Position numbers and translations under genes: made by a program. Under the pieces are notes generated by a model, which searched no databases, was not told the DNA's origin, and saw only the letters and a program-made list of their open reading frames with translations. A stretch of DNA of 64,000 nucleotides from NCBI GenBank assembly GCA_003254905.1, contig QANU01098899.1, positions 248,001 to 312,000 of the forward strand, read 5' to 3'. Origin of the DNA: Nissolia schottii (Eukaryota; Streptophyta; Magnoliopsida; Fabales; Fabaceae). Of this stretch, positions 25,336 through 38,330 are shown piece after piece. Position 1 is the first letter of the stretch. Every line of letters starts with the position of its first letter.

Positions 25336-26751
25336 CTCTCTCTCTCTCTCTCTCAGACACACACACTCTTCAACACTGCAAGTCTACAACCACAGAGAAA
25401 CTCGTGTGTTCTCTCAAAGTGGATTTTTTGCACAATAATCAAAGACAGACAGAAACCGCAATGTCTTAGCCTTTCTCACTGGCCCTGGTCAGTGTGTTTA
25501 GTGACTGACATAAAAATGGATGTTTTTCGGTGCCTTGTCTCTCTTAACTCTCTGTCTTTTTTCAGTTTCACTGTTTCAGCGTTTTCGTTCACATTTGTCC
25601 CCACTATGTCGGCTCATGCCTCTCACTCCCACCATTCCGTCACAAATTCTTATACCACTTTATGTTTAATGAAAATGTAGCACGTGGTAGGATTTTATAG
25701 TTACTCCCAAATTAAATTATTTGTTATTGGTGATATTTATCGTTAGGTTTTAAAGTATATTCTTAATTTATTTAAGTTTTAGAAATAATAATTTCTTAAT
25801 ACTTTTTTTTTTATCATGGAACATTTAAATTAGAGTAACTTAGTAAAATTACACATTCATGCCAAAATGACCATAATTTGAAGGGAGAGAGCATATATCA
25901 TTAAAATGAAATATTAATAATAATGATATTCTATTATTTTATGCCTACTTCAAGAACTTCAAAGTGAGTGTGCATAATTTTTAAACGGCCAAAATATAAT
26001 GCAATAATTGCAGTTGGATCCTTTATCCACAATATTCTCAATTGTTGAAGCCGTAGTTATATTTTTTGGGATGACATCAGATAAAATTAATTCAGTGTCT
26101 CTACACTTTCAGATTTTCTTTTACATTTCATTGATATGAATTGAAATGAACAGTAAATTCTCTCGGTTTGGAAGTTCTATAAAAAGTAAAACAAATATAT
26201 ACAATTTATTCCTCACATCTTTATCGCTTTATGTATGATGATTGCTTATGAAATGGTATATAATAGTATATATTATGTTTTAGCCCAATGAAGCAACATT
26301 AAATCAGATATATTTATTATCATCAGCATCGCCCATACACATTCAGCTTCATGGCACAAGCGGAATCTGTTACCATAGTTGAGCACTTGATATATACCCA
26401 ACCTGAAAGCCTTCATGCTTACGGTATAAAATACATAACATCGTAATATGTCTACAATCATGTTGTTAAATGAATATTTTATCGTTATATTCAACGCATT
26501 AGTATACCGTATAATAGTGTTGTATATTGCAGTTCATCATTCAATGACTAAAACTTAGTTGATTATTTTTTATTTATGTTTAGTTTTACCAAAGATTATT
26601 TTTCACGGCTAACATCACTTGCAGTTTTTTATGACCGCAGGTGATCCTTTTCCAATTATATATGAATATATTTACCAAGCATGAGATGACATTACAACAC
26701 CCCGCACTTTGAATGAGCAATTTGAGATTACAAAACTGCTTGGTGACCCAG
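25336..26751. other. RhoGDI upstream region and intergenic DNA
   Basis: The right-hand promoter side of RhoGDI begins with a CT/GA microsatellite. Beyond about 25680 the DNA is AT-rich with no gene, and it ends at the 3' flank of the NPGR2-like gene. Confidence 0.45.
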
Positions 26752-29700
26752 TCATCTGAATGGTTCAACTGGTGCTGATTCTTCTAGAGAGTGTGCTGCC
26801 TCAAAAGATTCTGTAGCTTCTGATGTTTTGCCCTCAGCCTTGTGAAGAATGGCAAGATTGTACCAAGCAGAAGCATTCAATCTGTCATGCCGTAGTGCAT
26901 CCATCAGAAAGCTTCTGATAGCCGGCTTTGACTGATGACTGCACCGTCTAAGAACCACCGCAGTGGAGATCAGGCTAGGGACATGTTCCGGATCAATATC
27001 CAAAGCATCACGAAAAACTTTTAGAGCCTCCTTGTAAAGCCCTTTTGCTTCGTACATTGTACCTGTCAAATTGAAGAAACACAACCAAACCCCATAAGCA
27101 AGTCAGTAGAGTAACTAAAATGGAAATTTACTGCTTACTGCAACATCCACCCACCACCCCTTTTTCCGAACTGTCTCAAATTCACAAGCAAGAAGCTCAT
27201 TCACAATTTTGGGAGTAATTTATCATTGCTAAAATTAAACAATGCATGTGATAGGTAATCATAAAAAGGGAAGCTAAGTGACAAGCCCTTGGAGCCTTTA
27301 GGATTGCAGTGACCAATGAAAACAGCAATGACAAAATTCTAATGGCTGTCAGCTAGTCACCCTTATTGCCTTGATGGGAAACATAGAATACAATGAGGAA
27401 TAAATTTTAGATATAAGCTCCGAAGAAGATTATAAAACTCTAAAGATAAATAATATATATTTACCTATTGCATGCAATCTCGATGCAGTGCATGGTTTGA
27501 TGGCTTTAGATCTCAAAAGGCACACCTCTGCATCACGCCAATATGACAGCGAGATGTAGACATAAGCAAGATCATGCCATATTTCCACTTCCAAGTTCCT
27601 AGCACGATCTCTGGAATCCTGTTCCAAAGAGTAAGGATAAAATGGGTAAGCAGCAAGAAACAATGTCTCTTCTGAAATGCATTTCTTACACAGGTAAAAT
27701 TAATAAATTGAAAGTTAGAGAGAAAAAAGAAAATGTATCAAGATTTAACAATTCAAAGAACGGGACTTTGTTTATTACTTTAGATATAAAGTTGCCTACA
27801 AGCTTTATGACTATTTACATATGCATTACAAAAAAAATCAGATAAACTTCAATGATATCTTTGTGGAGCACATTCAATCACAAAGCATGCTTCGACATTT
27901 GAAACAAAATGATAACCAAAAAGAAAGAGCCACATTCTAATGGATTGCATCTAAAGTATGTGTCTATAAAATTTTGCATTCTTATCGCAGAATCCATTCT
28001 TTCACCAAAAAGTTTAACAGATCCAAAGGGCCATAAATACGATGCATTCAAAAACCATTAATGTCTAGCTAATTATTAGGCTTGCTTGATTCCTTAAAGG
28101 ACATATCCAGAATATGCATGTTTCATAAAAAAAACTATACCAAATGCATTTTGGCCCAACTAATACCAATTACTATTTAAGAACAAGCTCTTATTGAAGC
28201 TTATATTTGTACAGTGCTTTGGTTATGTATATATCCTAATACTTCCCCTCTCATGTCAATCGAGCACTTCTTCTGGCACAACATGTGGGCTATATGGTTC
28301 AAAACGAGGAGACAGATAGATAGTAGATTTGAATTTATAACCTGCAATTATGCTACCGTCCTAACACAGTGACTGTTTAAGGGCTTAAATTCATCAACAC
28401 CATAAGATCTATACAAACCCAACATCCACAAAATTATTTTAATCTAATGCTATACTTTTGAAAGAGGTAATATCTGGTTTATATGAAGTATAAATAAGTA
28501 AATGCTAATTTAGAAATATTTGAGTTCCTCTTCAAAATCTAAAGGAAAAGTTAAAGAAAGCTCAACCTATGGCCAATGATACAGGTTTAAAAAGAACTTT
28601 TTTCTATAAAAATTTCCACAAAACTCTAACAGTTTCACATAAATATGTGAACCAAGCTGAAGCATGCCTGTTAAGGTGTACCATACTTTAAACAGTTCAT
28701 TGTTCTCCTCAATAAATCCAAAGGGACACTTTGTTTCCTGCTTTTTTCTATTTCAAGAGATGAGTCTATGCCAAACTGTATCAGAGATGACCATGCCTTC
28801 ACTGCTCTCTGTTACTGTTCCTACCAATAAGATCAAGTATGGACCAGGATAGTTCCTTTCATCCACAATTACACACACATGATCAAAAAAAATTCTGCAA
28901 CAAATAAATTTCTTAATTTTATGGGAGACCACGTTTAGAGAATTTTTATCATAATAATCACAAGAACAAAAGGCTTACAATTCATAATAATAATTCAACC
29001 GGGATTACAACCAACAAACCTTATATAGCTTCTTGATTGGACCAAAAGTTTTGCCCTGAATATGAAGAATAGAAAGAAGCTGAATATATGTCTCAAAGGC
29101 ACTACGTAACTGGCCCTGTGCAATTTGCAGTTTAGCTTTTGTCCTCAACAAATCTCCTTGATCCCATTTCACAGTTTCATCCAATGCAGCATTGGCAACA
29201 GATTCAGCATCCAAAAACTGTTTTTTAGCTGATAATATTCGGGCTAACAACAACCACCCTTTAACAGTAGACCCAGCTTCCAGTTCTAGAAAGCACATGG
29301 CATAATGAAGTGCAGCATCCAACTCCCTTTGCTCTGCATGTTCTAAACTGAGATAGTACAATACAAGTGGGTCTCCCATTCTGGTCATTCTCCCAGCAGT
29401 TTTTAGAAAATGAAGCGCCTCAGATTTTCTCCCACATCTCTCAGAATCAGAAATAGCCAATTTTGAGTATGATGAAAGTGAAACACCAAGTAAGCAATTG
29501 GCAAGACTTTCCAACTGGTCACATCTTCCATTCAAGTTCTCAAGCACTTTGCGAGCAAAGGTGACCCCATCTTTTGCAAGATCGGCATTCTTGCAACAAA
29601 TATTAGAAGCCATTAACAAAGTTGGAACATGTTTTGGGTCTTCACTGCTACGCAACAATTTTCTAAGAAGATTCAGTGCAACCAAGTCCTGACCGGCCCC

Positions 29701-31919
29701 ATAATAACAAAGAGCAAGAGCATAGTACCTTTCTCTTCGATTGATCGTCCCAGGATGCAATTCTTCCCATTGATTGGCTAAAGCTGTCAAATCCCCTGAA
29801 ACAGATAGAGCAAATGAAAGGTGGTCCAAAATTGAAGGATCCCACTCAATTTCACTTAGAGAAACTCTTCTCAGCAAAATCATTAAAATAAGTATAGCCT
29901 CTTCTATGTTGTTTCTGGGTACAAACAAGCTGTCCCTTTGTGAACGGAGATTTGGGGGGGTTACTTCCCCTCCACTGTAAAGAAGAAAAATGGCAAATTC
30001 TTTCTGAATCTTTGCTGTGGACTCAGCATCAAGATTCCATGTATTCAGGAGAGCCTGCCGGTAAGAGAAAATAACTTCACGTGGACAATCAGCAAGTTTC
30101 CATAATTCTGGAAGTAGCTCAACTGCCTTACTCAAAGTCTCCTGCAATTTACATTCAGCGCGAAAGTTTTCAGGCAAGCCTTCAGGTAATGAAGACTCAA
30201 CTATGTCCAGAATAACTTTGCAAGATTGGGCAGCTTCTGCAAGAATGAAATATACATTAGATAACATTGGTTCGATTGTCACTCAGGATCTTAAGTTAAC
30301 GAAGATCTTATTTGGTTGTGTTGTGAAGTCAACAAAGCTAACTTCCAGTTAATAAAAGAAATGGCCCTGTTAATTTTTGGGGGTGTTTAACCAAAAGTAT
30401 AGAAGTTCTAATATGTGGCAGTAGTAGCAGAAAATCTATTGTGAAGGAGGAACAAGGAATTGGCGCTTCTTTAATGGAGCCTTTTGCTTCCAATGATGCA
30501 GAAAAATATATTTTAAGTAAAAAAAAAATGTTCTTTTTAATAGTGTTCTTTATACATGTATTTTTCAAAAAGACAAATCTTGGAAAAGATAAAATTTAAC
30601 AGTAAGGCCAACAAGCTCTAAGTTCAATTTAACAAGGCAGATTATTTATAACACATTTATCAACTCAAGTGATGGTATATGTTGATAGAATCTAGAAAGC
30701 TAGTACACGTTTAATTGTGATGGAAAAAGTTCCGAAGGAACACTTTGCAGAGCATGCAAACAAAGTCTCATAGTTAAGAGGAAACATGTAACCAAACTAA
30801 TACTTAAATAAAAAGTTTAACAAAACTACTACTAGAAAATAAAAAAATTAAAAAAAGAAAGCCAGACAATATATAAAAGCCACAGATTCCATGAATTTAA
30901 AAAGCAACGCGTAAATCTATGAATCAAACAAGTGATGGCACCTTTAAACCTTCCAAGAGCCTGCAAACATTTTGCTTTAAGGAAAACTGCTTCAAACAGT
31001 AATCCAACAGCATGTATTGACATTGGTGGTGCAGCATAATTCTGGGAATGTCTCTTACGGTGTTCTCTGCTTTTGGCTAGGGAAATTTTTATTTGGGGGG
31101 TCATAGCGCCTATATTTATTCCCTCAAAAACATGTAAAGCAGCTTCTATATTCCCTTTCTGATATTCATATCTTCCTAACAGAGCTCTAGCTTCCTGTAG
31201 ATTACCAGCATATTATTCTTCAAATAGATTACAAGCAAATTACATTAAGTCCAATAAATACATCATCAAACAACCATATGCATCAGCCACGATCTGAGAG
31301 AAACTACAGCCTTGAACTTGATAATAAAATGTGGTAATCAATAGATGATGGGGGCTCTCAAATAAATGCAGAGACTGGAAGATTAGTTTATGAAACTACA
31401 TGTACTAGTATCAAACAACGTCCTTGCATAGTATCATAAACCATGTCTATAGAAATAACTTGGCAAAACAAAACGTTGCTGAAGGAAATAAACTTGAAAT
31501 GACTACTTAGGAACACAGAAGCATATATACACATGATTGTGCAGTCCATCTAGAATAAGTGAGCAAGAGCAACTCATATAGTAGGGACTAAGGTCTAACT
31601 AATCACTCAGTACAATCCAACCACAAAGCAAGGGAATCATTTTGAAGAAACCAACCTCATAATTCAAGCAGCCACTCTCACGCAAGGACGATTCGGCTTC
31701 TTCTATGTTGCCGGTATCCGGCTTCCTCTCAAATTGTCCATCCTGGCCAGAAAACCCACTAGCCGGCGCTGAATAATAATCCTTGGTGGCGAGAGATTCA
31801 GACGAAGAAGAATGAACCCTCTCATCTGCATCTGCTCCTCCTCTCAGCTGCTCCCCAGAGCACAGGCACTTCATCATATTCTTCAAGCTCCTCCTCCCCT
31901 GCCTAGTCCCTCTTACCAT
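26752..31919 (-). CDS. NPGR2: NPGR2-type calmodulin-binding TPR protein
   Basis: Member of the NO POLLEN GERMINATION family of TPR proteins that bind calmodulin; family members act with PI4K alpha at the plasma membrane and are needed for pollen germination (NPG1). Five exons close exactly in phase: 31656-31919, 30942-31194, 29020-30236, 27465-27618 and 26752-27062, giving 732 aa. Start ATG 31919 gives MVRGTRQGRRSLKNMMKCLC, a basic N-terminus followed by the family CLCSGEQ motif. TPR-like helices run through the protein: NYEEARALLGRYEYQKGNIE near residue 86, a long central exon, and ASAWYNLAILHKAEGKTSEA near the end. The C-terminus ESAPVEPFR matches the NPGR2 branch as I know it, rather than NPG1 or NPGR1. 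Confidence 0.92.
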
Positions 31920-33674
31920 GCTCCCTCTCCTCTCTCAAAAACCACCCAAAAGCCACAACAGTTGAACCACCGCAGCTGTCACACATCAAATTCAAACCAC
32001 AGTCATCATCCACAACAGCAAACAACCGTTTCCTATTCAGTTGAACTAAAACATTTATATGATCCGAAATTGAAACGCGACTAGAATGAAAGGAATTAAG
32101 AGGATAAGCAATTTCACAAAATTGAAAGCGATGCATGATGAATACATGAAAGATGTGATAAAATTGAAATCTCGTACGTGATTTGATTGTGATTGGGCTA
32201 TCAGTCGCTCTCTCTTACCCTAGGAACCAGTGGAGAACTCGGAAATAACGAAGAGGGAAAATGAGAAAAGAGAAAAAGAGGGATGAACCTTTTGTTTTTT
32301 GAGAAAGAAAAGCAGAGGGAAGAGTGGCAAGGGGAATGAACAGTGACGTCCATTGCTGAGTTCCTGCGATCAAAGGCACCTTTGAATGATTTGAGTCAAA
32401 ATCCAAAAGCTTCTACAGCCCTCTCTTTTTCTTTTTTATTTAAATTTTTTCTATTTTTTTGTTTTTTAACCTTTAACTTTATGTTTGTTTGTGATATTAA
32501 TTTTTATGGAAATTGGTGTGTGGAGCGGGGAAAGAATGAATGCTATGTGAGTGGGTATGGAAAGCTTGTGGGAGAATATGAATGAATATCACAGTTTCAG
32601 AAAAAGAGTAAAAGGGGAACGGAATCGCATGTGGGAAGTTCGCTTCGCTTTTAATGTGGGACCCACTCTTCAGTTTTACCGCTGTTTTCCTACGCGAGGA
32701 TGAAGGGAGGCGGGGAGCATGCATTTTTCCATGCTGTGTTCGCCTATTTTTTTTGTTATTTAATATGTTATAAATTTGATTTCATTTTATTTTGTATTTT
32801 AAAAAAATTTGTGCACTCAGGACACTATAAGTTAACAACATTTAAATTGTACGCTTAATATTACTCATTAATTAATACTCAATGAAAATATTATTGATCA
32901 GTGGCCCTAAACTCTAGCAGTTGATCATTGAATAAATTAATACTCATGGAGGAAATCTTTTTCATCCAATAAACAAGGTATAAGTTATGAAAATAAACAA
33001 GAGTAGTGTTACAACGGTAAATAATTCAGAGAAAGAAATTTTGTATTATGTAAGAAACAAATTGATTAAGTTTCTTATGGTGTAAGAAATTTAAACGTGT
33101 AAGTTACGTGAACACTCAGAGAAAGAAGAGTACTATATATCATGTACCCAAAAGAAGAGTACTATATATTTATTAAGATTATATTTTTTAAAAATACAAA
33201 CTAGTTATTGGAAAAAAAATTAAAAAAGAACAATAATAAATAGTATTTAATATAAACTAAATACTAAAAAAATTAATAAATATTTTTAGTAATTATAATA
33301 AATTGTAATATTTAAATGCTTATGATTATTTTAAAAACTGATGAAAATTATTCTTTATTACAATTTTTTTTTGAATTTTTTTTACTTATATGATCCTAAT
33401 CATTGGGCCTGGATAGCACGCACATTAGCTTCTTCTTCTTTTTTTNCCTGTCATTTTTAAATTTAGGTCAAGTTAGTGCCTACATTTTTTTGATATTTTT
33501 AATGATGTGTTAGTCTCGAACCATGTGTAGAAGGTTTAAAGTTGATAAATTAAACCAACATGTCACTAAAGAAATTTACAAATCAATAAATCAAACCAAA
33601 GTTAGTGCCTACGTGTTTAACCACATTTCATGAATGTAGTTCAACGCAATTTTAAAAGTGTAGTTAAACACATA
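31920..33674. other. NPGR2 upstream region and AT-rich intergenic DNA
   Basis: Probably contains the NPGR2 5' leader and promoter between about 31920 and 32700; the GC content and CT-rich patches fit a leader. The rest is AT-rich and holds a single N at 33446. No gene was recognised. Confidence 0.45.
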
Positions 33675-34013
33675 GGGTTGTCAAAATGGGCCCGACCCGT
33701 TTACCTGGTTAAATGGACAGGCTTTACATGCAAAAAATAGGCCCGCAAAAATTTGAAAAAAAATTATCCGACCCGTTTAGGCCCGGCCCACGGGCTAGCC
33801 CATGAGCCCGTGATTTTTTTTTTAAATATATTTTTTATTTTTATTTTTTTTAATTTAAAAAAAAAAATAAACGAGCTGGCGGGCTAGCCCGTTTAAACCG
33901 CGGATCAACCATAAACGAGTTGGATCCTAAAAATAGGCACAATTTTGGCCCGACCCGTTTAGGCTCGCGGACCCAAACGGCTCGGCCCAACCCGGCCCGT
34001 TTGACACCCCTAT
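33675..34013. mobile_element. TIR element of the GGGTGTCAAAA type, copy 1
   Basis: Terminal inverted repeats run inward from GGGTTGTCAAAATGGGCCCG on the left, with matching CCCGGCCCGTTTGACACCCC on the right. The arms are GC-rich and the centre is A/T homopolymer. Direct repeats AAACACATA flank it (33666-33674 and 34014-34022), giving an 8-9 bp target duplication as expected for hAT- or Mutator-type non-autonomous elements. A second copy is at 48502-48846. Confidence 0.8.
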
Positions 34014-35149
34014 AAACACATAAAGGATATTATGGTCACTTTTCTCCCTCTCCTATCTCAGTCTCTCTATTTCCCTCTCCCCTACACCCTCTCTCTCTAT
34101 TGGGTTGGCCAAAATCGCTCCACCGCCTTCCATTTTCATCATTGTGAAAGCTCCTACAATATTACGATCGCTCTTTTTTGACCATTCCATGACCATTGTT
34201 GTCGCTTCCACAACAACATCAAGTCATTTTTCTGTCTATATTTATTTCTAGCATCGTCGTCAATCACCCTTGATGCAAACGGCGAAAGTCAAACAAGCAT
34301 GGGAAGCGACCTCGTCGTCGTTAGTGGTGGATATGGGGCTAGAGGAATCACAAGAGGAAGAGAATGAGGAGGTGGAGTCGAGTGCAGGAACAAGAGCGGA
34401 GGGGATAGAGATGCTGAACTCAAAAAATAAAGATAAAGACAAACTTGCCAATAATTAAATGAGTTATACGCAAAATTGAAAGACAAAATTTAATTAAACT
34501 CTTGTTCCCATTTCTGTCTATGTGTATTAGGTAAATGGAAGTACAATAAATACACAATTATTTTTTATCATGAGACACACTATTTTATATTAGTCTCCAT
34601 AAACATAGTGTGTATCTACATTTTTGTCCTATGTCTTCAAACACAGTCTTAATGAATGCTCCCGCTATATGTTCTCAATCTTGGGCTCTATATTATATTA
34701 TAAATATTCAAAAAACTCAATTAAAATCAACATTAATTTATAAATAAAAAATAAAATATGAATTTAATTTCAAGGACCATAAATGCACAAAATGATTAAA
34801 GAGTTATCCAATTATGTAATGCAACGTCAACATTAGAATATGATTCGTTATTTCAAAGTCAAACATCTAATAAAGGAGTTTTTTTTTATGGTATCCGAAT
34901 TTTACTGATAGTGAAATTGACAATTGGTCTACTGTGATTTTTTTTTTTTTTTACAATTTTTTTCGACTCTTAAGTCTAAGACATTTTAGTAATGGAATGA
35001 GCTTGTTCACTACTCAATCAACCTTGTGTTAATAAAGAGATTGATTTGTGTGTTGAGATATTGAAAAAGAAATTCAACACCTTTTGATTACATGATAATA
35101 CATAACTAGATTAATGTCTATGAAATTTACTTGGATAACAATGTAAAAT
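34014..35149. other. AT-rich intergenic DNA, no gene seen
   Basis: Only short, low-complexity ORFs occur, for example the acidic frame near 34270-34458. None has recognisable homology. Confidence 0.45.
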
Positions 35150-35333
35150 CACTTTACATTGTTAACGTATAAAAATAAAACTTAAAATATATTAAGTCTA
35201 ATCTTAAATTATTTTATAAATGAGGAGAATAGCATTTTTTTTTTACTTTTTACTTTAAAAACAATTAAAAAGAGAGATTTTCTTCCTTTACAATAAATTT
35301 ACAACAACAACGACCGAGTATTATTATTAATTA

Positions 35334-35929
35334 TTATTTGGGGAGGTGCAAGTAACGAGCTAATTGGGTCGGGTTAACGATGCCAGACAGGTAGGCTCCA
35401 TCGATCTTCAAAAGGCTGGAGAGCTCCACATACCGCTCGTACTTCTCCTCCTCCTGGCGACAGGGCTCTTCCGCTTTTTGGGAGGGCAGCTGGTCCCACC
35501 ATTGCCCCAAAATAGTCCCTTTCGTCAGGTACTCGTGGACCAGGTACCCTGCCATCATCTTATTCTTCCCCTTCATCCCCATCTCCTTCTCCTTCTCCTT
35601 ATTTCTCTTCTTGTTGTTGCCATCGTTGGCTTTGATGACGAACCTGTTTTTTGTTGTTGTTTTTTGTTTGGATCCAAGGCAGTAGTTTTCGTCATCAACT
35701 TATCGAACTTAGGCAATCTGGTCATTGGGCTTGTGTTTGGAGCTGTGGTGTGCGATTTCTTGGGCCTTTGGAAATTCTTGTCGTTTCTCTCCTCTTCTTC
35801 TTTTTGTTTGTTGTTGTTATTGATGATTTTGTTTTTTGTGTTGTCAGTCTTAGTAGTAGTAGTAGTAGTTGTGGCATTATTAGGCCACGATGGTCACCGA
35901 GGGGTTGGACGCAACGTTTTGGTGCTCAT
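35334..35929 (-). pseudogene. Decayed paralog of the 45.2-kb gene
   Basis: Homologous along its length to the gene at 45180-45698. The start codon and MSTKT remain (35929), but codon 12 is TGA (35894-35896), and the frame shifts in an A/C-rich run near 35647-35670, between the LPKFDKLM segment and the conserved KMMAGYLVHEYLTKGTILGQ segment. The 3' 82-codon frame (MAGYL, VHEYL, WDQLPS, IVNPTQLARYL) is still open from an internal ATG at 35582, so a short N-terminally truncated product cannot be excluded. A (GTA)n tract near 35857-35870 encodes a Thr run. Function of the family is not known to me. Confidence 0.7.
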
Positions 35930-35964
35930 TGTGCTGTTTCTTTACCTGCATGAAACTTCATTGT

Positions 35965-35966
<2 letters not shown>

Positions 35967-36005
<39 letters not shown>
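35967..36005. repeat. (AT)n microsatellite
   Basis: About 19 uninterrupted AT/TA dinucleotides between the decayed gene and the fold-back MITE. Confidence 0.9.
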
Positions 36006-36007
<2 letters not shown>

Positions 36008-36392
36008 TGATTTCTCACTTACTCCATGGGATAAATAGTTCATGGTACTTAATTTATTTTTTATATAATTTTTATAATTAAATTCATTAATTTTTGTTAT
36101 CATTTCATGATCTAATATGATATATTGATAGATTATATGATCTAATATGATAAATTAATACTTTTTAATACAATATTTGTAGAGATGTGCATCGTAAGCT
36201 CAAATGGTCCTCAAATATCTAAACCTCTTATAAGTTAACTTTTTCAATGATTTAACTAATAAAAAGTTTATTATAATCATATAAAACATAACATAAAAAT
36301 AAAATTTGATAAATTTAATTATAAAAATGATTAAAAATAAATAAATTAAATACCATAGAATATTTATCTTGTAAAATAGCTAAGAAACCACC
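36006..36392. mobile_element. Long-arm fold-back MITE, copy 2
   Basis: Ends are GGTGATTTCTCAC on the left and its near inverse CTAAGAAACCACC on the right. The inner arms carry TACTTAATTTATT and its inverse AATAAATTAAATAC-like sequence. The body matches 22606-22961, including GATCTAATATGA and TTTGTAGAGATG. It sits between the conserved TATA block and the start codon of the decayed gene, so it probably lengthened the leader. Confidence 0.7.
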
Positions 36393-36890
36393 TAATTTAT
36401 ATATATGAAAAATAGAGTATTTAATTTTGAGTAATGCTATATGGTTAGAACTATGGTCAAAAATTGAAAGGAAAAAAATTAAACAAAGTAGTTAAATGAA
36501 AAAATAGATTAAAAATTATTTATTAAACTAATGGTTAAAAATAAAGCCACGTCATTTTGACAAAATTTCTGACAAAATTATTGCAACACAGAATTGTCCT
36601 TTAATTTTTAATAGAAAAAAGGAATGGTATAAGGGGCTAAAGTGATTACCGATATGTTATACAGGGGAATGAGTCTAGTGAAAATGAAAATTTGGCGAGA
36701 TTGGATGGTAAATGAAGGTGGAAGAGGGTTGGGAGGGGAATCGTACGATCGAGGTTGTTGCCGGAATCTGGCTTTTGGTTGGTCACTTAATTTTTATGGC
36801 ATTATGTGAAAGAAAGGGGGGAGGGGGGAGGGATAGTTGCAATCTGCTGTACACCGCGAATAGTGAGTATTTGGGGTCCAATGGGCCTGG

Positions 36891-36897
36891 TTTTATA
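36891..36897 (-). promoter_or_regulatory. TATA box of the decayed gene
   Basis: TATAAAA on the minus strand inside a block (CACTATAAAACC) conserved with the intact paralog. Here it lies about 960 bases upstream of the old start codon, against about 255 in the intact copy; the fold-back MITE accounts for part of the difference. Confidence 0.55.
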
Positions 36898-38330
36898 GTG
36901 GGTATAGTTACCCAATGCCCCTGTCAACATTGGAGTGTTACATAAGCGCCAGGGGTTAGTTGAAATGACTCAACTGTCCCATCCTTTTCCTACATCAAGA
37001 TGCACTTCATCGTCTTTGGGAAAATTGTAAAATTAAATATATTTTAACATAATCACTTTTTTATATAATAGATTTAGTGAGAATTAATTTATGTTTAAAT
37101 ATTTTACTTAAAAATTTATTTAAAGATTATTTATTTTATTTAAATTGGGTAAAAATATGTTTTCTATTTAAAAAAAAATACTAAACATAGTACAAAACAA
37201 TTAATTATATTATATAATATTTAATAGTTATTGTGAATTTGATAAAAATATAACACCGTGTATACTATCCAAAACAACTTTGTAATCATAATGTCCACGG
37301 TCTCGCTTAAGATTATTTTTAAAATACCGCTTTTATATCTATAAAGAAAACTTTACTTAAATGTTACGTTTTACCAAACAAGATAAACCATATGAAAATA
37401 ACTCAGTGTCCATTTAAACCAATTCTCCAATCAAATAATAATATTATACATTTTTTTTAAAATAAGTGACTTAAAATATAAAAAAAAGGTACACTCTTTT
37501 AAAGAAAATTTACATGACATTATTTAATTTGAGAATTAGTTAAAATGGACACAAAAATCTTGACATAAGTTTTACCTATTTTTTCGGTATAATTGATGTA
37601 TCTATTTAATTCACATAAATATTCCATTAAATAAAAAAGACCGTAACTGATAAAATAATAATTACAATAGTTCTAGGTCACTGGTACTTAATAAGTACAT
37701 ACTCAAATTCGATAACATGCATAACTTTATAATTAAATATATAAAATCAATATTCTTTTATCAAGTAAGTGTTTTTTAGGGGGGAAAAAAAGTTTACGAG
37801 GTTTTATCTATGTTGATGAATTTTACTGTTGTTTAGAAGAGAAAGACTTTTGAAGATTTTATTAACCCTCCAAACACTCTCAAAACGCTCATTATAATGT
37901 ACTTTATTTTCTTATCTTAATTAAAATGTTGAAATATTATTTTAACAATGGTAATTTATATTAAAATGAAGATGTTTTGTGTGTCTATATATATATATAT
38001 TGTAATTATATATATAGATATTAATTTTAAAATAAAAATTTAGAATTTTAGAGAAATTTTTTCTATGAAAAATGGGAAAAAATAATTTATAGAGACAAAA
38101 AATTATTTTTATAAATGAATTATCTTTTTAAACAAAATATTTTTGAGAAAATTAATACTTTTAAATCTAAAAAATATATATTTTTAAAAAGTCTTACAAT
38201 GTCACTATCAATGCATAAAAATTAAACTCTTTATTAATATTATAAATACAGTGGGGATCCATTGACTCTAGGAGTAAGCCATGGTACGTACTATCCAACA
38301 CCGTGTATAGTATCTAAAATAACATTCTAA

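Noticed and set aside
35364-36038. Long plus-strand ORF (224 codons) rich in Leu, Val and Phe
   Set aside because: It is the antisense shadow of the decayed minus-strand gene and ends in an (AT)n Tyr-Ile run; no family resemblance.
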